Under the pieces are notes generated by a model that saw only the letters and a list, made by a program, of their open reading frames with translations, made no database searches and was not told the origin of the DNA. A stretch of DNA of 64,000 nt from Abelmoschus esculentus (Eukaryota > Streptophyta > Magnoliopsida > Malvales > Malvaceae): positions 17,691,001 through 17,755,000 of the forward strand of contig JAUCBN010000035.1 in the NCBI GenBank assembly GCA_035048815.1, in the 5' to 3' direction. A program made the translations under genes and the position numbers. Of this stretch, positions 56,197 through 64,000 are shown one piece after another (positions within the stretch are counted from its first letter, which is position 1; each line of letters begins with the position of its first letter).

Positions 56197-57544
56197 TGAT
56201 AAGTGCTCAATTCTCTATCACTTTTTACATCTTTCATAGATAATAATCAATTAATCTACACCTATTTGAACTAATACATGTACTTAATGTGAGATATTTA
56301 GGTATTTTGCTTTTGTGACTTATAAAGATGATATTCATACAAAATACAAGCTTTACGGCACATTTGTGCATTTGCAGGTAGATCTGATGTCGCGACAGTA
56401 ATTGAGACCGAGGCAGAACCTAAGACCGCGATAGCACCTGAAAGACAAGTGTCGATATTTTAGGCGAGCTAAAGAGAAAAATGAGGTGAAAGTTTCTGGA
56501 CAAGCAACACAAGGATCGGAGCTGGGAAAAGCGTAGAAAGTCAAAGGCCACGCGAGAAAAGAATCCTTGTGGGAATAAACTTAGAAATAAAAAAAATATT
56601 TTATTTATGTACTTATGTTTTACTCCAAGTTGTATTCTTACTTAGGAAAGGTTTGCCCTAGGCCAAGCCTATATAAACCATAGACGCCCAAGAAAAAAAG
56701 GACATCATACTAGAGAGCCGAATTAGAGAGTTCATCTTTAGATTTTAGAGTTTTCTTTGCTTCCCATTATGTTCTAATTTCTTTTAGGCTTAGGTGAAAG
56801 TTGTAGAGTATTTGTAAGAAGAGATTGAACTTTATTTTCTTGTTTCAATGCAATAAAATATCAAAGTTTGCTTATTTTTTTTCCATTCATTGTTCTTGCA
56901 TTCAAGCTCGGGAGAGAAATTTTTAAGAGATCTATTTATCTAATATCGAGAGAGTTAGATTCACGAAAGGGATAAGTATGGTATTTTTCTAGTCGGAAAA
57001 ATACTAACTCGGCCTAGGGATAGATTAGAGTTTCAACGACTAAAAGAAATGTGAGATTGGTTGGTGATTATAATTAATTCACGCCGGGAGGTATCATCAA
57101 GGATTAGTCATTAACAGTACTTCGACTTAGGGATAAGCGGAGTCAACAAAGGACACTTTGCCGAATCTTGGTAAAGTCCACCCAAGAGCAAGAGATTGTC
57201 GCGGCGGACGAAGCCCATCACTGTCGAGGCAGTAAAACGACAGTGTTGCCTAGGCAATGTTGTGTGATTGCATTGGACAGAAACAAGTCAATTGAATCCA
57301 TAATACAACACAACTGGATCATGACCACTTTCTTAATTTGTAGTTTGCTTTATTATTCAAGTTATTTAGTTTACTCCAACCCAAATCATCTGTGTTTTTA
57401 TTTTATTTCTTTTACGGAGCAAGAAGACGAAAGAAGACATATTGAGTCTACCAATCCCTGTGGAGATGATACACAATAATACTTATTACTTTATTACTTG
57501 CAACGTGTACATTTGTACTATTTACGCACTTTTTACACGCAACA
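56197..57544 (+). mobile_element. Solo LTR of a Tat/Athila-like gypsy element
   Basis: 1348 bases beginning TGATAAGTGCTCAATTC and ending ACACGCAACA. Flanks GCGAT (56192-56196) and ACGAT (57545-57549) agree at 4 of 5. Inside is a CCTATATAAACC promoter-like motif near 56670 and a tail with CAATCCCTGTGGAGATGATA, common in such LTRs. An open frame at 57168-57479 spans this tail and is not a gene. It is inserted in the copia relic. Confidence 0.78.
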
Positions 57545-59303
57545 ACGATTATATCAAATATACCTAAATTGTTTCAAGTCATAAAAAAATATATTCAATA
57601 TGATTGAATAATGTTCTCGAGAACTAAATTAATTACTTATGGCAATCTAAATCTTTCCGGAAGTTTCATGTAAATATTACTATCAAGAGGCACATTCAAA
57701 AAGGATGTAACAACATCCTTTAGGCAGAAATTGAGTAATTTCATTTATTGCTAGACTGATCAAAATCTAAACGTAGTTGCATCCACCATCGATAAATATA
57801 TTTTCTTCATAATTAATTTCGTGTTTTTGTGAGAATCCTTGTGCAACCAAATGAGCTTATATCTCATAATTTCCCTTTTTATTTTTTCTTTCTCACAAAT
57901 ACTCATTTATATCCATGAGCTTTACATATTTCAATGTACGAGCTATATGCCCAAATACTTCTCTTTTCAAAAGAGATTTTAGTTTTACCTCAATTGCCTC
58001 ATTAATGTTGGTCAATCATTTATTTATTTACATTGCCCAATTGACAATGATTCATGATCCACATCATCAAATAAATCTCTAGTGCTATATTGAATGCAAA
58101 TATATTAATGATGTCGATTTAATTTCAGTTCTACTTATTATCAGACATGACATAATTTATTGAGATCTCTTTATTATCAATTACCTGAGTCATGTCAATG
58201 TCTTTATTGGAGGCCCTTTAATCTCTTATTGAGATTTTCATAATTTATTGATTCCTCGATCAGACCATCATAAAATATAGCTCTTTTTCTTTATCTTTGG
58301 AAGTTACTTGTTGATAAGTGCTTAAAATAGTTATTATTTTATGCTTAACTACTCCTTAGTTTGGTCAATATGTTATTGATCTTGCTGTTTTTCGTGTGAT
58401 TTCTGTGCATGACTCTGAATTTGGAAAATACACTTAAAGTAGCTAAATTCTGAAGCCGAATTCTGAAGTTTTTTTATTTTATTTTCTAGATCGAGTTTGG
58501 ATTCGTGGGCTCGACTTTGAGCTTGAAATATGATGCAATGTTTTGTCAGCGGCTTCTAGAATATAACGTTAGTACTTTTTTTAGAGTTCCAGATAAATTA
58601 AGATTTTATCTCTTTGTAATTTAAATTTAAATATTTTTAGGATTATCTTAGATTTATCTCATATTTTTAGGATTTGTAAAAGGCTATAAATACCCACCTT
58701 GGATAAGCCTAGAACAATATCTCTCATATTCCATCTTTTGTTCTAGGTTTCAAGTTTTATAAAGTTTTATTTCTTTATTTTTCTTGTTCTTATTTTTTAT
58801 TTTATTTTTATGTTAAGCATAATTTCTTCCATAATTATGCTCGGCTAAGTTTTTATTATCCAAGGGCTTAAGCGATAACTCGATCCAAACGTGAGGATTG
58901 AAAAGCACATCAATAACTTCATCTTTTTATTTCTTAAAGTTTTCTTTTAGAACTTATTTTTTTCAAATTGATTTCAAAACTAAAGATTGACTTTGGTCAA
59001 GATTTTGATTTGATCACTTATGCGGGAGGAAGGATCGGCTATTGAAGTAATCCAACTTCCTGGGAACACACTTAGCAAATTGATTACTAAATCGAAAACT
59101 AAAGATTGGATCAGTTATTAGTGAAATAACATAATCCAAGTCGACTTTTGAGATTTAAATGATTTTTCTATAAACATTGAGTTGGTGGATTAATTCATGA
59201 CACCAATATTAAAGATAGACTTGGGTATTCGATTTAGAAGGTTTGCTTCAAGGATTGAATCTTGAAAGCTAATTACCAACATAAAATCCCAAAGTGAAAA
59301 TCT

Positions 59304-60210
59304 TTGGCATAAAGATAGTTTTCACCCTTAACGTTTATAATTTTGGTCATTTTAGCCCCTATTCTTTTTTTAGGATAAATTTAGCCCTTGACCTTTATCT
59401 TTTTAACAAATAACTCATTTTTAACTATCATGATAACTGAACCGTTAAATATTTAATAATGATGACATGTCATGTCATATATATGTAATAATATATTTTA
59501 ATAACATCTAGTATATCAAATACATAAATGCGGGATATAGTTTTATTCAAATCTAAAAATATAAAACAATTAAAATTTAAATAAAATATTAAAAATTATT
59601 TTTTATTTATTAAAAATTAATTAAATCTAAAACAAAAGGCTACTAAACATTTTCAACCTTAACTATAGTAAAATCAAAATTTTATCTAAAAATGTATGAA
59701 CATAATCTGAGAAGAAAGTGTTTTGTATAGTTTGTTACCGGAAAATCAAAGATAATTTTTTTGATAATAATCAATTGAATTTTTATTATTTTAATTTAGA
59801 ATTTAAGTATTTTAGTTTTAATCTAAAACGGAGTTTTAGGGTTTTATAAAGATATTTTAGTTTAGTTAGGGTTGAGAATATTTAGTAAATTTTTGTTTTG
59901 TATTTAATTAATTTTTAATATTTTATTTAAATTTAAATTTTTTATATTTTATACTGAAATAAAATTATATTCTATATATATGTATATATTTAATAGTTTA
60001 GATTATATGTCATTTAAAATATATTATCACATTATATATATGATATGTTACCATTATTAAATTTTTAGCGGTTCAGTTATCATAATAGTTAAAAAATGAT
60101 TTATTTGTTAAAAAAACATAGATTAAGGGCTAAATTTATCCCAAAAAAAGAATAGGGGCCAAAATGACAAAAATTATAAACGTTAAGGGTGAAAATTATG
60201 TTTATGCCAA
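59304..60210. mobile_element. Non-autonomous TIR element nested in the Athila-like LTR
   Basis: Inverted ends of about 160-180 bases. The left runs TTGGCATAAAGATAG then TTTTCACCCTTAACG; the right in reverse complement runs TTGGCATAAACATAA then TTTTCACCCTTAACG, and both continue through TTTAGCCC, AACAAATAA and GATAACTGAACCG. Short AATCT-like sequence borders both sides. Without it the host LTR would be about 1.3 kb, the same size as the solo LTRs at 35011 and 56197. Confidence 0.82.
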
Positions 60211-60603
60211 AATCTTTTTCTGATGATCTATTAAAGTCGAGTCAAAGCGAAAGACTAAGGCTAGTTTTTATTATTATTAAATCAATTTCTTTATTTTATT
60301 TTCTTCAATTATTTAGTTTTACTTTATACAACAAACCCTTTTTTTACTTAAAATGTCATTCGATCATATTCTTGGATCACCAATCAAACAGAGCATAATC
60401 AGGAAGTTTCTAGTCCATGTGGGATCGACCCTTACTTCTCTTTTACTATATTATTTTCCTATTTATTATTTGAGAATAAGAAATTTATTTTTGACACTTT
60501 AAGATACGTGTTAAAATTGGCGTTGTTGACGGGGACTAAGGCAAAGTTACTGTTTTATTTTCGTTTGATTTTTGACCATGAAAATTATGAATAACAAGTG
60601 ACG

Positions 60604-61270
60604 ATGGGAGATGATAATCAAACCATCAAACAACTCAATGCGGCAGCTGATAATTATCAGTCGATGTGCATCACATTCCCAAATAGTGATACGCCATTCA
60701 CCCTTAAGATAGGATTAATTCATCTTCTGCCAACTTACCACGGTGTGCCTAGCGAAAATCCTCATAAACATCTCAAGGAATTTCACATGGTTTGTTTAAG
60801 TACAAAACCATAAAAAGTTTCTGAAGATCAAATTAAACTTCGCGCCTTTTCTTTTTCTTTAGCTGATATTGCAAAAGATTGATTATTTGATTTGTCTTCT
60901 AATTCTTTAATAACTTGGACTGATATGGCTTGTCTTTTTCTTGACAGGTTTTTTCCAGCAGCTAGGGCGAGCGAACTGAGACAAAGTATCATGAGTATCC
61001 GACAAAAGGATACCGAAACTTTGCATGATTACTGGGAGCGATTTAAAAAAATAATGTGTGAACTGCCCGCAACATGGTTTGTCTGAACAAACATTACTTC
61101 AGTATTTTTATGAAGGATTAACGCTATGGATATGAAGGTAATTGATGCAGCAAGTGGAGGCGCACTTGTCAACAAGACTCCTACCCGCGGTCAAAACGTT
61201 AATATCTACCATAGCCGCTAACTCGCAATGATTTCATTCTAGTGAACCATCTCGACGGGTTCACGAGGTA
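60604..61270 (+). pseudogene. Athila/Tat-like gag, broken
   Basis: Plus-strand frames read LIHLLPTYHGVPSENPHKHL, KEFHMVC, then after stops SLITWTDMACLFLDRFFPAA and SIMSIRQKDTETLHDYWERF, which follow the order of the plant retrotransposon gag domain (FxGxExExPxxHLxEF ... FLxxFFP ... QxExExxxxxWxRF). Stops occur at about 60811, 60880 and 61084, with frameshifts after that. Confidence 0.8.
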
Positions 61271-61814
61271 AGTAGAATTTCCTTAGAAAATAAAATTGAA
61301 AAATTAGTTGACATTGTTCAATCTCTTGTGTCAGATAAAAAGATTGTAACTAGACTTTGTGAGATAGGTACAAGTCCAAAGTCATCATTGGAGTCCATTG
61401 TTGAGCGATTAGTAACTTTCCAAGAAAAGTTTCAAAACCGTACTGAGACCCACTTACAGAAACTAGATAAGCAAAAATCTCAATTAGATGAAACCTTAGG
61501 ACGACTAGAATCACAGGGAAAACTTCTCGCCCAAATAGAGTTAAACATAGAGAAAATATTAGTGCAATTACCCTCCGAAGTGGCACGGTTGTTAATCCTG
61601 AAGTTCCAAAAAAACTATTGCACAACCATAAATGGAGAAGGAAACACCAACTTTAGAATCTCAAGGTATACCTCCATCACTCCCACCTCCTACCCCTACC
61701 ATTTCTCAAGAGATTGCACCTCCATTTTCGTCAAGATTGATGAAACGTGATAAAAGTGTTGAGGAAAAAGAAATTATAAAGGTGTTCAAAAAAGTGTAAG
61801 TTAATATATCTCTT

Positions 61815-62534
61815 TTGGAAGTGATCCGACAAGTGCCAATGTATGCTAGATTTTTAAAAGAATTGTTCACAACGAAGAGGAAGTTAACCGGAAATGAAAA
61901 GGTAAATTTGGATGAAAATGTTTCTGTAGTTCTTCAGCGAAAGCTTCCGCCGAAAATGAAAGACCAAGGTATATTCGTTATTCCTTGTAAAATAGGAAAT
62001 GTTTTCATTAATCGTGCTATGTGCGATTTAGGAGCTTCAATTAATGTTATGCTTTTTTCGGTTTATAAAATGATTACTAACGAGCCTTTGAAGGAAACAA
62101 GAGTCACTATACAGTTGGCGGATCGTTCCATCATCTATCTAGAGGGATTACTCGAAAATGTTTTGGTAAAAGTCGATGTTCTCATTTTTCTTACTGATTT
62201 TTATGTCATCGACATGGAAATCGATAGAACCAACACTTGTTCTGAAATTCTTTTGGAACGACCATTCTTGAGTACTTCTCATACAAAGATTAATGTAAGA
62301 AGCGGTATTTTAACAATGGAATGCGATAGTGATGTAGTAGAATTTGATGTTTACAAAGCATTGAGATATCCTGATCAAGTTGAAAGGATTAATTTTATTG
62401 ATATTATTGATCCACTTGTTGATACATTTTTAGAAACTAATTTTTTCAATTTTTTCAGGGATCAAGAAATTTGCTACGAAGAAGATGAAAGAAAGTTGAA
62501 AAATATTTTTTTGTTAATTCTAATTTTTCTCTAG
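61815..62534 (+). pseudogene. Athila/Tat-like protease region
   Basis: The 240-codon frame has RKLPPKMKDQGIFVIPCKIG, then ICDLGASINVM-like sequence (AMCDLGASINVMLFSVYKMI) with the altered D-L-G-A protease motif used by this lineage, and QLADRSIIYLEG with DFYVIDME. It is open on its own, but the upstream and downstream frames are broken. Confidence 0.82.
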
Positions 62535-62566
62535 CTCATTCTAAAACTAAACTCTTACCTTCAATT

Positions 62567-63150
62567 TTGCAGGAACCTGAAGTTGAACTTAAGGAATTAC
62601 CTGATCACCTAAAATATGCGTGTTTAGGAAAAGATAATTCTTTGTCGGTAATTATCTCAAGTAAACTTTTGGAAGAAGAGGAAAATAGTTTAGTAAGTGT
62701 ATTGCGCGAACACAAGCAAGCTATTGGATGGACCTTAATCCTTCGACTTGTATGCACAAGATAAAAATCGAGGAAGGAGCGAAACCATCTCGAGAAGGAC
62801 AATGTCGTTTGAATCCACCAATGATGGAAGTCGTGAAAAAGGAGATACAAAATCTTCTTGATGACGACACCATCTATCCGATATCAGACAGTAATTGGGT
62901 AAGTCCAGTCCATATGGTTCCAACCGGAGTAACGGTAGTTAAAATTCGGAAGGTGAGTTAGTTCCAACACGTGTGGAAAATGGATGGCGCGTGTGCATCG
63001 ATTACAGGAAGTTGAATTCCTTAACTAAAAAAGATCATTTTCCACCTCCGTTTATTGATCAAATGATAGAATATTTAGCCAAAAAAATCTCATTATTATT
63101 GTTTTGATGACTTTTCAGGTTTCCTTAAATTCAATAACTTTATCGAATAA
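62567..63150 (+). pseudogene. Truncated reverse transcriptase start
   Basis: 62567-62764 and 62728-62961 overlap in two frames and carry the ELPDHLKYA linker, then EVVKKEIQNLLDDDTIYPIS with WVSPVHMVP. A third frame has NGWRVCIDYRKLNSLTKKDH and FPPPFIDQMIEYLA, then HYYCFDDFSGFL. The order is that of gypsy reverse transcriptase up to just before the catalytic block. At least two frameshifts are present. Confidence 0.82.
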
Positions 63151-63700
63151 ATTAATATAAAAAAGGCTAGAAATATCATTCTGTGAAAATCTCAAATAAA
63201 AAGATCAGAGTTTAAAACTAGGGCTTCAACATAATATATGGTTATAAAAAAATCTTTGTAAATGAGAAATATTATTATTACGTATTATATTTTAGACCTT
63301 CTTTGCGCCCTCCCCTCTAACTGAGTGAATTGGTGTCCCTTACAAGTGAGCAAGAGACAACATAGATAAACAAATCATAAGCGGCAAAGCAAGAGACAAC
63401 AACCAAAGAATATTTTTGTATCTCATCTAGACTATCAATTGTGTCATGTTTTGAATCGCAAATTATTTTGAGCTGAGCTTTATTTTCAACCCTAAAATTA
63501 TATATATAATCATGGGATGTAATAATATATACGTCATACCTCAATTTTGTTCAATCTTTTATCCTATTATTATCTATTATCGAATACAACCCTAAACAAA
63601 CTTTAAATACAAAACAAAGCCCAAATTTAAATAAATTCAAAATTCTACAAAAGTGTCCATTTAGCTGTCTGAAACTCATTACACATTCAAAGCCCGTTAC
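63151..63700. other. Intergenic sequence
   Basis: AT-rich. Two small minus-strand frames (63317-63544, 63551-63784) have no recognised content. Confidence 0.4.
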
Positions 63701-64000
63701 AATTACAAACCCCAAAAGGGTCCAAAATCCCTTTCTCTTCAACTCAAAAAGTCTCTCCCTTAGCAGGTAGCACCGCACCAACACCTGCTTCTCTCCATTG
63801 ACGTCGATAATTTAGGTGAGTATGTTTCCGTGATCTTATATACAATATTGATTTTCTTTACTTTCATCTATAGCTCTTCAATTTCTTTGCCCTAATTTGC
63901 TTTAGATTTATAGGGATTGTTGGTAATTGCTTGCACTGCAGCTCTCGCTATCGCTCATTTTTAGATTCGAAACATCCAGTCTCTTCAATTTCATTCTTTT
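63701..64000 (+). promoter_or_regulatory. Possible promoter and first non-coding exon of a gene beyond the right edge
   Basis: The sequence becomes CT-rich (tctctccctt, cttctctcc) and reaches GATAATTTAG followed by GTGAGT at 63814-63819, a strong donor-like site. A T-rich intron-like stretch follows to the edge. No start codon of a recognised protein is seen. This is inferred from composition and the donor match only. Confidence 0.35.

Larger units (their letters stand above)
55365..58300 (-). mobile_element. Decayed Ty1/copia relic with 3' LTR, split by a solo LTR
   Basis: On the minus strand a 238-base LTR lies at 55365-55602 (starts TGTTATGAATG, ends CACAACA), preceded by the polypurine stretch AAGGGGGAGTG. 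Upstream on the minus strand is an RNase H end (TKHIFLSFIPHDLQKN, close to the copia THKIxxKFFxTHDLQKN block). Beyond a solo LTR (56197-57544) is a reverse-transcriptase scrap (VPLDSNIYMKLPERFRLP, like the copia DxxIYMKxPEGF block). The frames are heavily broken, and the 5' LTR was not found. Confidence 0.75.
58312..63150 (+). mobile_element. Ty3/gypsy Athila/Tat-like element, truncated in reverse transcriptase
   Basis: The LTR starts TGATAAGTGCTTAAAAT at 58312 and ends about 60516. TGGCGTTGTTGACGGGGA at 60518 is the near-match to the TGGCGCCGTTGCCGGGGA primer site used by Athila/Tat elements. Gag (60604-61270), a coiled-coil linker, protease (61815-62534) and the first part of the reverse transcriptase (62567-63150) follow. 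The sequence ends soon after FDDFSGFL-like RT sequence, so RNase H, integrase and the 3' LTR are missing. A 907-base TIR element lies in the LTR. Confidence 0.85.

Noticed and set aside
57168..57479. 103-codon plus-strand frame
   Set aside because: It lies within the tail of a solo LTR and has no coding signature.
1..64000. tRNA, rRNA, CRISPR arrays and bacterial-type operons
   Set aside because: None was recognised on either strand. Direct repeats here are LTRs, microsatellites or transposon arrays.

Overview
The window is nuclear DNA from a flowering plant, almost certainly a eudicot. It is AT-rich, has GT-AG introns, contains plant-type telomere-like TTTAGGG motifs, and is crowded with Ty1/copia, Ty3/gypsy, CACTA, hAT and Mutator-like elements. 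Arrays of TATCGATAC-like palindromes inside two LTR-like blocks resemble repeats I associate with cotton and its relatives. That lineage guess is weak.

Four host genes look intact or nearly so. They are a small basic coiled-coil protein (+, 8491-9433), a five-exon folate-biopterin transporter family gene (-, 16476-18526, 497 aa), a single-exon VQ-motif protein (+, 46441-46983, 180 aa) and a three-exon secreted aspartic protease of the CND41/nepenthesin type (+, 53130-54831, 486 aa). A possible first non-coding exon of a further gene lies at the right edge. Recognisable host pseudogenes are an early-nodulin-like phytocyanin scrap (5795-5975) and a lariat-debranching-enzyme (DBR1) relic (-, 24254-30841). 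The four host genes have no evident functional link.

Layout: 1-7500 holds old LTR-like sequence, a hAT deletion derivative and the phytocyanin scrap. 7500-9440 is the coiled-coil gene. 10176-10785 is a fold-back element with a telomere-like core. 11081-15614 is a deleted gypsy element carrying a solo LTR. 16476-18526 is the transporter gene. 19159-23933 is a decayed copia element. 24254-40247 is a stack of nested insertions: the DBR1 relic is split by an almost complete gypsy element (25446-30725), and next to it a TIR element (31043-40247) is split by a copia element (31111-39723). That copia element is itself split by a solo LTR (35011-36166) and by a non-autonomous retroelement (36686-39395). 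40909-43826 is a CACTA element that has captured host exons, and 44085-44912 is a large fold-back. 46441-46983 is the VQ gene. 48840-50160 is LTR-like sequence. 53130-54831 is the protease gene. 55365-63150 is a copia relic, a solo LTR and a truncated Athila/Tat-type gypsy element.

The most unusual object is the 2.7-kb retroelement at 36686-39395. It has two LTRs, a primer-binding site and a polypurine tract, but no pol. It carries one open frame of more than 540 codons that joins an RNA-recognition motif like that of polypyrimidine tract-binding proteins to a long coiled coil resembling another plant protein. Its 3' end matches that of the local gypsy chromovirus elements, which suggests they mobilised it. 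The CACTA element at 40909-43826 is a second gene-capture case, with exons of a UDP-glucuronate decarboxylase and of the cohesin loader SCC4/MAU2.
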